From an uncultured Lachnospiraceae bacterium (GTDB lineage Bacteria > Bacillota > Clostridia > Lachnospirales > Lachnospiraceae): a stretch of 7,249 nt of DNA. Shown here one piece after another: positions 1 to 4,962 of this stretch (position 1 is its first letter; each line of letters opens with the position of its first letter). The notes under the pieces were generated by a model. It searched no databases, had not been told where the DNA came from, and saw only the letters and a list, made by a program, of their open reading frames with translations. The translations under genes were made by a program, and so were the position numbers. The DNA lies in the NCBI GenBank assembly GCA_902797705.1, contig CADBTX010000069.1, forward strand, positions 1 to 7,249, given 5' to 3'.

Positions 1-1
1 C

Positions 2-484
2 GGACTCATCTTTCTTCCATATATGGCAGGAGAGCGTTCTCCCATATGGGATCCGAAAGCCAAGGGAGTCTGGTACGGAATAGATTTCACCAAGACAAAG
101 GGGCATTTCATCCGCTCCGCTATGGAGGGAGGCGCATTTGCTCTCCGGCACAATCTGGAGATCGCAGAGAAGTGCGGAGGAGAAGTGAAGGAACTGAGAG
201 CCATGGGCGGCGCATCCCTTGCGAAGATATGGACCCAGATCAAATCCGATGTTACGGGTAAACCAATAACCGTATGCCACTCAGGGACGGAGACATCCCT
301 TGGGGCAGCGATCCTTGCGGGAGTCGGCACCGGAGTATATAAGAGCTTTGAGGAGGCGGTCTCGCTCACCGTCCACACCACAAGGCATCACGAGCCGGAC
401 CCTTCCAATAAGGAGGTTTACGACAGGAACTATGAGATATACAGAGAATTATATGAGGATCTTAAGGGGCTGATGAGGAAATAA
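2..484 (+). CDS. FGGY-family carbohydrate kinase (xylulokinase-like), C-terminal part, 5' end outside window
   Basis: The reading frame is open from the first complete codon at position 2, and the residues before the first ATG (GLIFLPY) are typical family sequence, so the gene starts upstream and the ATG at 23 is internal. About 160 residues remain, roughly the last third of a kinase of about 500 residues. Visible landmarks are the GERSPIWD segment (visible residues 10-17) and a glycine-rich GGASLAKIW segment (69-77), which matches the GG..S..W ATP-site motif of the actin-like C-terminal domain; a GTETSLGAAILAG helix region follows. The family phosphorylates sugars or polyols (xylulose, ribulose, glycerol, gluconate and others) with ATP in the cytoplasm. 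The substrate site is largely in the missing N-terminal half, so specificity is not visible. Xylulokinase is the best guess because a polyol dehydrogenase and an aldo/keto reductase follow. It is probably co-transcribed with the dehydrogenase 51 bases downstream. Confidence 0.9.
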   Translation, partial: GLIFLPYMAGERSPIWDPKAKGVWYGIDFTKTKGHFIRSAMEGGAFALRHNLEIAEKCGGEVKELRAMGGASLAKIWTQIKSDVTGKPITVCHSGTETSLGAAILAGVGTGVYKSFEEAVSLTVHTTRHHEPDPSNKEVYDRNYEIYRELYEDLKGLMRK

Positions 485-535
485 GTCCGAAAGGGAGAGC
501 CTTAGATCACAGGAGTAAAGAAAAGGAGACAGAAA

Positions 536-1585
536 ATGAAAGCAGGAGTGATATACGCACCTAATGATATAAGATACGAGGATATGGCAGATCCGGAACC
601 GAAGGCCGGAGAGATCAGGGTCAAGGTAAAGTACACCGGGATCTGCGGATCTGATGTGCCGAGGGTAAATGCCGATGCATGTCATTTTTATCCCAATGTG
701 ATAGGTCATGAGTTTTCGGGAGTGGTAGACAAGGTAGGCGAAGGCGTAAGCAGCTTCAAGGCCGGAGACCGTGTTGCGGGAGTGCCGTTAGTGCCCTGCA
801 TGGAGTGCCCGGACTGCCGTATGGGAAATTACGCACTGTGCAAGCATTACAGCTTCATTGGATCCCGTCAGCAGGGTTCCTTTGCCGAGTATGTTTGTGT
901 TCCGGAAACAAATGCCGTTCATATCGAAGACAGTGTTTCCTTTGAGCAGGCGGCTCTCTTTGAGCCCACCACCATCGCGCTTCACGGACTGGAGAGGGTA
1001 AATTACAAGGCCGGCAAATATGTGGCAGTTCTTGGTACAGGTACAATAGGCGTGCTTCTTGTAAACTGGCTCCGGGTATTCGATGCGAAGAAGATCGTGG
1101 TATTCGATATCGTTCCCGAAAAGCTGGAATTCGCAAAGAAGATGGGTGCTGATGACGGTATCAACACACTGGATAAGGACTTTATGGAGCAGGCTCTGGC
1201 CCTTACCGGCGGACATGGATTTGACTATGTATACGAGACCGCGGGAAATACCATAACCATGAAGATGGCCTTTGGTCTCGCGGCCAACAAGGCTGAGCTC
1301 TGCTTTGTGGGAACCCCTACAAAGGATCTTACCTTCAGCGTTTCGGAGTGGGAGAACATGAACCGCAAGGAGTTTAAGCTGACCGGTTCCTGGATGAGCT
1401 ACTCCGCACCCTTCCCGGGACATGAGTGGGCGCTTACAAGTGAGTATTACGGAAGCGGAAAGCTTCTCTATGATGAGGGACTTATATTTAAGAAATACCC
1501 CTTAAGCAAGATCGCCGATGCCTTTGAACTTTTCAAGACACCCGGCGCTGTAAAGGGAAAGATACTGATCGACAGCGAAGCGTGA
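536..1585 (+). CDS. Zinc-dependent medium-chain alcohol/polyol dehydrogenase (GatD/sorbitol dehydrogenase-like)
   Basis: A 349-residue protein, normal length for the family. The N-terminal GroES-like domain has catalytic zinc ligands C37 (GICGSD), H58 and E59 (GHEFSG) and E143 (FEP), and four structural-zinc cysteines C88, C91, C94 and C102. The Rossmann domain has G-T-G-T-I-G at 167-172, and an acidic D191 at the end of the second strand, which in this family favours NAD+ over NADP+. From memory, the segments VPL-PC, YDFIGSR-like, FAEY and GSWM-YS-P-PG-EW resemble E. coli galactitol-1-phosphate 5-dehydrogenase closely. The reaction is reversible oxidation of a polyol to a ketose in the cytoplasm. 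Because the neighbouring importer is an ABC system rather than a PTS, the substrate here may be unphosphorylated (for example xylitol, arabitol or sorbitol). The start is supported by AAGGAG at 523-528, seven bases before the ATG. Family call is firm; substrate is inferred. Confidence 0.93.
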   Translation: MKAGVIYAPNDIRYEDMADPEPKAGEIRVKVKYTGICGSDVPRVNADACHFYPNVIGHEFSGVVDKVGEGVSSFKAGDRVAGVPLVPCMECPDCRMGNYALCKHYSFIGSRQQGSFAEYVCVPETNAVHIEDSVSFEQAALFEPTTIALHGLERVNYKAGKYVAVLGTGTIGVLLVNWLRVFDAKKIVVFDIVPEKLEFAKKMGADDGINTLDKDFMEQALALTGGHGFDYVYETAGNTITMKMAFGLAANKAELCFVGTPTKDLTFSVSEWENMNRKEFKLTGSWMSYSAPFPGHEWALTSEYYGSGKLLYDEGLIFKKYPLSKIADAFELFKTPGAVKGKILIDSEA

Positions 1586-1634
1586 TCAGAAACGGGAGAG
1601 TAATGTAACTGTTCGGAGACCGAAGGGGTTCTGA
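1586..1634 (+). other. Possible intergenic stem-loop between dehydrogenase and reductase genes
   Basis: The 84-base gap holds a nested inverted repeat: a TTCGG/CCGAA stem (1612-1616 with 1620-1624) around a three-base loop, an outer AACT/GGTT helix (1607-1610 with 1627-1630), and a distal TCAGAA/TTCTGA helix (1586-1591 with 1629-1634) that competes with the AACT/GGTT helix for bases 1629-1630. No T-run follows, so it does not look like a terminator. It could stabilise or separate the messages of the two genes, or be chance. The reductase ribosome binding site (AAAGGAG, 1656-1662) lies outside it. Confidence 0.3.
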
Positions 1635-1669
1635 ATAGATACTGTGGCATTAGAGAAAGGAGATAAGAG

Positions 1670-2671
1670 ATGTCAGAATTTGTTAATCCGGAACTGGTTC
1701 CCAAGGTGAAATTTTACACGGGAGAGGAGGTTCCCTGTATAGGACTGGGTACCTTCGGCTCAGACAGGGTAAGTGCAGAGGACGTTGCAGGTGCGGTTGA
1801 CGGTGCTATACGCGCCGGATACAGGAACGTTGACTGTGCGGCATGTTACGGAAATGAGGACCTGATCGGTAATGTTCTGAAGAAGATACTGGACGAGAAA
1901 GTCGTGAAGAGAGATGAGCTCTTTATCATGACCAAGGTCTGGAACGATATGCACAGGAAGGTAAAGGAAGCCCTTGAAAAGAGCCTTTCCGATCTGAAGC
2001 TGGACTACGTGGACATGTACTATATCCACTGGCCCTTCCCCAACTACCATGCACCCCATTGTGACGTTGATTCCAGGAATCCGGATTCCAAGCCCTTCTC
2101 AGTTGAAGAGTTCTGTGATACCTACGGACAGATAGTAGAGCTTCAGAAGGCAGGACTGGTAAGGAATATAGGTATCTCAAATCTGACGATCCCGAAGCTT
2201 GACGCGGTACTTCCCAAGCTGGATGTGCTTCCCGCAGCCTGCGAACTGGAGATCCATCCCTGCTTCCAGCAGAATGAGCTGATGCAGTACCTTGTGGATC
2301 ACAAGATCCAGCCTGTTGGCTATATGCCTCTCGGAAGCCCCAGACGTCCCGAAAGGGATATCGTTGAGACAGACGTCAACGATATGGCGGAGCCGGCACT
2401 GGTAAAGATCGCGGAGAACCACGGAGTTCACCCTGCGCTCATCTGCTTAAAGTGGGCACAGCAGAGGGGAGAGATGGCCATCCCCTTCTCCGTACACAAC
2501 TATGTTGCAAACTTAAAATGCGTGACCGAAGATCCTCTTTCCGATGAGGAAATGAAGACCATAGCTACTCTGGAAAAGAATAACCGCCTTGTAAAGGGTC
2601 AGGTATTCCTGTGGCCCGGTGCAAATGACTGGCACGATCTCTGGGACGAAGACGGGGTAATAGTAGGTTAA
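1670..2671 (+). CDS. Aldo/keto reductase
   Basis: A 333-residue soluble TIM-barrel oxidoreductase of the AKR superfamily, which reduces aldehydes or aldoses to alcohols or polyols with NAD(P)H. The full catalytic tetrad is visible: D55 and Y60 (NVDCAACYGNE), K89 (FIMTKVWN) and H120 (YYIHWPFP). IGISN and the C-terminal IP.S...LSDEEM region also fit the family. The residue that is usually Lys in the IPKS cofactor motif is F273 (IPFS), and no clear arginine follows at the position that normally grips the NADPH 2'-phosphate, so NADH use is possible. The C-terminal tail is rich in Trp and Asp (DWHDLWDED). The start is supported by AAAGGAG at 1656-1662, seven bases upstream of the ATG. Placed after a polyol dehydrogenase and an FGGY kinase, it may act as an aldose reductase feeding the dehydrogenase. 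Family certain; substrate unknown. Confidence 0.93.
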   Translation: MSEFVNPELVPKVKFYTGEEVPCIGLGTFGSDRVSAEDVAGAVDGAIRAGYRNVDCAACYGNEDLIGNVLKKILDEKVVKRDELFIMTKVWNDMHRKVKEALEKSLSDLKLDYVDMYYIHWPFPNYHAPHCDVDSRNPDSKPFSVEEFCDTYGQIVELQKAGLVRNIGISNLTIPKLDAVLPKLDVLPAACELEIHPCFQQNELMQYLVDHKIQPVGYMPLGSPRRPERDIVETDVNDMAEPALVKIAENHGVHPALICLKWAQQRGEMAIPFSVHNYVANLKCVTEDPLSDEEMKTIATLEKNNRLVKGQVFLWPGANDWHDLWDEDGVIVG

Positions 2672-2679
2672 CCGTATAT

Positions 2680-2702
2680 GGCATCTCCCGAAGGGAGATG
2701 TC
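2680..2702 (+). other. Hairpin 1 after the reductase gene
   Basis: A perfect 8-bp stem CATCTCCC/GGGAGATG (2682-2689 with 2693-2700) closes a GAA triloop; a G-T and a G-C pair extend it to 10 bp (2680-2681 with 2701-2702). It lies nine bases after the reductase stop codon. It is GC-rich enough for a terminator stem, but no T-run follows. It may protect the 3' end of the upstream message or be the first element of a larger structure with the two hairpins that follow. Confidence 0.55.
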
Positions 2703-2723
2703 CGAGTGATGAAATCACGAGGA
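2701..2723 (+). other. Hairpin 2 with symmetric GA/GA internal loop
   Basis: A 5-bp stem GTGAT/ATCAC (2706-2710 with 2714-2718) around a GAA triloop sits on a 3-bp stem TCC/GGA (2701-2703 with 2721-2723). Between them, GA (2704-2705) faces GA (2719-2720), which is the geometry of tandem sheared G-A pairs, a stable RNA motif. Its first two bases are shared with the extended end of hairpin 1, so the two compete slightly at that edge. Confidence 0.4.
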
Positions 2724-2755
2724 TCAATCTGCGGTCATCATATACCGCAGATTGA
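2724..2755 (+). other. Hairpin 3, long perfect inverted repeat upstream of the repressor gene
   Basis: A perfect 12-bp inverted repeat, TCAATCTGCGGT (2724-2735) and its complement (2744-2755), flanks an 8-base AT-rich loop. It could be an RNA hairpin or a dyad DNA site for a regulator. The bases after it (CCAAAATATTTCTGATTT) are not a proper T-tract, so an efficient intrinsic terminator is doubtful. A second weak stem, CCAAA (2756-2760) with TTTGG (2771-2775), would partly cover the purine-rich GGGAG at 2774-2778 that precedes the repressor start. Confidence 0.5.
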
Positions 2756-2790
2756 CCAAAATATTTCTGATTTGGGAGAAGAGTAAATAC

Positions 2791-3810
2791 ATGCCTGCAA
2801 CCATAAAAGATATACGGAATGAGACGGGGTTATCCCTTGCCACCATTTCAAAGTATTTAAACGGCGGCAACGTTCTTCCGAAAAATAAGGAAAAGATAGA
2901 AGCCGCGGTGGAGAAACTCCACTATCAGGTTAATGAGATTGCAAGAGGCCTTGTAACAAACAGCACCAGGACCGTGGGGGTTTGTGTCTTTGACGTCACT
3001 GACGTTTTCACAGGCATAATCCTCCACGAGATAGGGCTGCAGTTATCAAAGCTTGGGTACGGCATGCTTATTGCAGACGCCTCAAACGACCATAAAAGAG
3101 AGGAGAGAAACGTCCGCTTCCTTGTGAATAAGAAGGTGGACGGTATAATCTCCCTTCCGGTGGCCGGGAGCTCGGATGTGCTGGAACCTGCATTTACCGC
3201 CGGGATACCGGTGGTGCTTCTGGACCGTCAGTACAGGGACAGATCGCTGGACAGCATAACCATAAATAACCGGCAGGCGGCAGCGGGAGCCGTAAATTAT
3301 CTGATAAAGAACGGGCATAAGAAGATAGCGGTCATCTGCGCCAGGCAGGAATACACCGGCAGAGAGCGCTATGAAGGCTTTATGTCCGCCATGGAGGAAG
3401 CGGGACTCCCTGTTCCGAAAGAATACGTGTTTGACGGGACCCATAGCATGGAGCACGGATACAGTTCCACCCTGAAGCTTCTGAAGCTGAAGGACAGGCC
3501 CACGGCCCTGCTCTCCTCAAATTACGGGATCAATCTGGGGGTGGTGATGGCGCTTAATGAAGCCCAGATCAGCTATCCCGAGGATATCTCGGTGGTCGGT
3601 TTCGATAATCTCCTGCTCTCAAATGTTCTGAAAACCGAGCTTACGGTGATAGAACAGCCCATGGAACGTTTCGGGCAAAAAGGGGTGGAGATCCTTATGC
3701 AGAGGATAAACGAAAAGAAGGAAAATAACGGGATCCTCGAAAATGACGGACATATCAATATTGTCCTGAGTACAGTCATGCATATGGGTAAGTCGGTAAA
3801 AAAAATCTGA
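2791..3810 (+). CDS. LacI/GalR-family transcriptional regulator
   Basis: A 339-residue repressor of the usual family length. The N-terminal helix-turn-helix is clear (residues 4-24: ATIKDIRNETGLSLATISK then YLNG), followed by the hinge helix (about 48-54, NEIARGL) that inserts into the minor groove, and a periplasmic-binding-protein-like effector domain starting at about residue 61 (TVGVCVFDV). DISVVGFDN at 265-273 and the following LTVIEQP are typical of the C-terminal half. ATG 2791 is preferred over an in-frame TTG at 2752: the TTG lies inside the right arm of a 12-bp hairpin with no ribosome binding site, while the family-conserved sequence begins right after 2791 and a GGGAG lies upstream, at a slightly long spacing of 12 bases. 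No clear promoter is visible in the 119-base gap, so read-through from the catabolic genes is possible. The likely targets are the palindromes in front of the importer operon and perhaps its own operon. The effector is probably the imported sugar or a derivative, not determinable here. Confidence 0.93.
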   Translation: MPATIKDIRNETGLSLATISKYLNGGNVLPKNKEKIEAAVEKLHYQVNEIARGLVTNSTRTVGVCVFDVTDVFTGIILHEIGLQLSKLGYGMLIADASNDHKREERNVRFLVNKKVDGIISLPVAGSSDVLEPAFTAGIPVVLLDRQYRDRSLDSITINNRQAAAGAVNYLIKNGHKKIAVICARQEYTGRERYEGFMSAMEEAGLPVPKEYVFDGTHSMEHGYSSTLKLLKLKDRPTALLSSNYGINLGVVMALNEAQISYPEDISVVGFDNLLLSNVLKTELTVIEQPMERFGQKGVEILMQRINEKKENNGILENDGHINIVLSTVMHMGKSVKKI

Positions 3811-3828
3811 TATACTGAACAAAATCTA

Positions 3829-3857
3829 TTGACATTGATATTAATTTATAGGATAAT
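3829..3857 (+). promoter_or_regulatory. Sigma-A-type promoter of the ABC importer operon
   Basis: TTGACA (3829-3834, perfect -35) is followed after exactly 17 bases by GATAAT (3852-3857, one mismatch to TATAAT). An AT-rich stretch with an A8 run (3798-3805) lies upstream, partly inside the repressor's last codons, and could help as an UP element. Transcription should begin around 3864, giving a leader of about 100 bases before the permease ATG. Confidence 0.8.
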
Positions 3858-3866
3858 TGCCAAAGA

Positions 3867-3879
3867 GCGAAACGTTTCA
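3867..3879 (+). promoter_or_regulatory. Probable LacI-family operator O1
   Basis: The perfect 10-bp palindrome GAAACGTTTC (3869-3878) has the central CG and A/T-rich half-sites typical of LacI/GalR-family operators. It covers about +6 to +15 from the expected start site, where a bound repressor would block initiation or clearance. It sits 58 bases after the repressor stop codon, making that repressor the obvious partner. It does not fit the CcpA cre consensus at the outer positions (TG and CA ends are absent). Confidence 0.65.
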
Positions 3880-3942
3880 CCCTGTTAAAGTGATACAAAG
3901 GGGCCGGACCACTCGGGACACTGTGAGGGACGGCGAAACGTT
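3871..3942 (+). ncRNA. Candidate structured leader (three-way junction) of the importer mRNA
   Basis: The leader can fold into three helices that abut almost without gaps: P1, 8 bp (3871-3878 with 3935-3942); P2, CCCT/AGGG (3880-3883 with 3899-3902, 15-base loop); P3, GCCG/CGGC (3903-3906 with 3931-3934), continued by CC/GG and CTC/GAG (3909-3910 with 3928-3929 and 3912-3914 with 3925-3927) around a 10-base loop. Only A3879 is unpaired at the junction. The ribosome binding site begins 12 bases after P1. Because P1 arises from a repeated palindrome, it may simply reflect two DNA operators. I do not recognise it as a known riboswitch class. Confidence 0.3.
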
Positions 3943-3943
3943 A
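3933..3943 (+). promoter_or_regulatory. Second operator-like copy (O2) in the leader
   Basis: The ten bases GCGAAACGTT (3933-3942) repeat exactly those at the left of the first operator (3867-3876), 66 bp apart. The right half-site is degenerate (TTA instead of TTTC), so it is an imperfect dyad. It may be an auxiliary operator, or one strand of a leader RNA helix, since it is complementary to AACGTTTC at 3871-3878. Confidence 0.45.
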
Positions 3944-3965
3944 TAGAAATTTATGGAGGAAGGTA

Positions 3966-4952
3966 ATGGAAAAGTTCAAACAGAATCCGCTGGTAAAAAA
4001 GGTCGGATTTAACAGAGTTGTTCTCTGTGGCGTACTTATTCTCATGTACATCTTTTTCTCAATACTGGTTCCGGCCGTAACCGGATCGGGCTTTGCCGGT
4101 ATGAGTCACATCATGGGGGCACTGAATTACGCGTATTTCCTGGGATTTCTTTCCCTGGGGGTAACATTCGTCATAGCTACCGGAGGTATTGATTTCTCCA
4201 TCGGCCCCGTAATGTTCTGCTGCGGACTTATCTCGGGCTATTGTCTGATGACATACAACATACCGCTTCCGGTATGTCTCCTCATAAGCGTTGGAATAGG
4301 AACCCTTTTCGGGTTATGGAACGGATATCTGGTGGCATACTGGACGGTTCCTCCCTTTATCGTATCCATGGCTTCCATGAATATGGCAAAGGGTATAGCA
4401 TCTGTCTTCACGAAGACCCAGTCAGTGAGCTGGCCCCGTTCCACCGATCCAAACGGATGGTTCAGGAATCTCGTAAAGGCAGGGGGCGTTCCCACAGGTC
4501 TTATCTGCTTCCTGGTGGTGGCCGTGATCTGCGCGATAATCCTCAATAATACAAAGTTCGGACGCTATATAATCTGTCTCGGAAGCAATAAAGAGGCAGT
4601 GAGGCTTTCCGGCGTAAACACGAAGAAATGGGAGATGCTCGCATATCTTATGTGCGGACTTCTTGTGGGAATAGCAACCATCTTCTTCGTAGGCACATAC
4701 ACAACTGTACAGCCCGGATACGGTGACACCTATAACAACGAGGCGATCGCCGGCTGTGTTATGGGAGGTACAAGTATGGCGGGCGGTCTGGCGTCCATAA
4801 GCGGTACGGTCATAGGAGTGCTGATAATATCCCTGCTTCAGGAAGGTATCCTGGCATTAAAGCTTACCAAGGATGTGCAGCTTATCATAACGGGTCTCAT
4901 CGTTATAGTTGCAGTTTATGCCGACGTAATGGCAAGACGCAGAAAGAACTAA
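3966..4952 (+). CDS. ABC sugar transporter permease, RbsC/XylH/MglC-like (first of two)
   Basis: A 328-residue inner-membrane permease of the BPD_transp_2 family (CUT2 sugar importers). Hydrophobic segments run through the protein, the first at about residues 18-38 and another at about 176-196; the N-terminus is basic and cytoplasmic. Family landmarks are TGGIDFSIG (72-80), the cytoplasmic coupling-loop sequence GSNKEAVRLSGVN (206-218) that should contact the ATPase, and NEAIAGCVMGGTS (258-270). An external loop carries WPRSTDPNGWF (156-166), whose length and WP...GWF residues recur in the second permease. A strong GGAGGAAGG site (3955-3963) precedes the ATG. It is first in the importer operon, directly behind the promoter and operator, and its stop codon overlaps the ribosome binding site of the ATPase gene. 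It probably pairs with the second permease. The sugar carried is not evident from sequence. Confidence 0.94.
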   Translation: MEKFKQNPLVKKVGFNRVVLCGVLILMYIFFSILVPAVTGSGFAGMSHIMGALNYAYFLGFLSLGVTFVIATGGIDFSIGPVMFCCGLISGYCLMTYNIPLPVCLLISVGIGTLFGLWNGYLVAYWTVPPFIVSMASMNMAKGIASVFTKTQSVSWPRSTDPNGWFRNLVKAGGVPTGLICFLVVAVICAIILNNTKFGRYIICLGSNKEAVRLSGVNTKKWEMLAYLMCGLLVGIATIFFVGTYTTVQPGYGDTYNNEAIAGCVMGGTSMAGGLASISGTVIGVLIISLLQEGILALKLTKDVQLIITGLIVIVAVYADVMARRRKN

Positions 4953-4962
4953 GGAGGGCGTT

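Noticed and set aside
17..50. Two palindromes, CCATATATGG and CCCATATGGG
   Set aside because: Both fall in conserved kinase coding sequence (LPYMAGERSPIWD region) and are explained by the codons; no regulatory context.
788..1423. 211-codon open frame on the - strand opposite the dehydrogenase gene
   Set aside because: It resembles no known family and overlaps fully with a gene whose zinc and NAD motifs are intact.
2724..2775. Intrinsic terminator before the repressor gene
   Set aside because: The 12-bp stem is strong, but the bases after it (CCAAAATATTTC) are not a U-tract on either strand, so I list it only as a hairpin.
3867..3880. CcpA cre site at the importer promoter
   Set aside because: With the CG aligned, the outer TG and CA of the consensus TGWAANCGNTNWCA are missing; a cognate LacI-type operator fits better.
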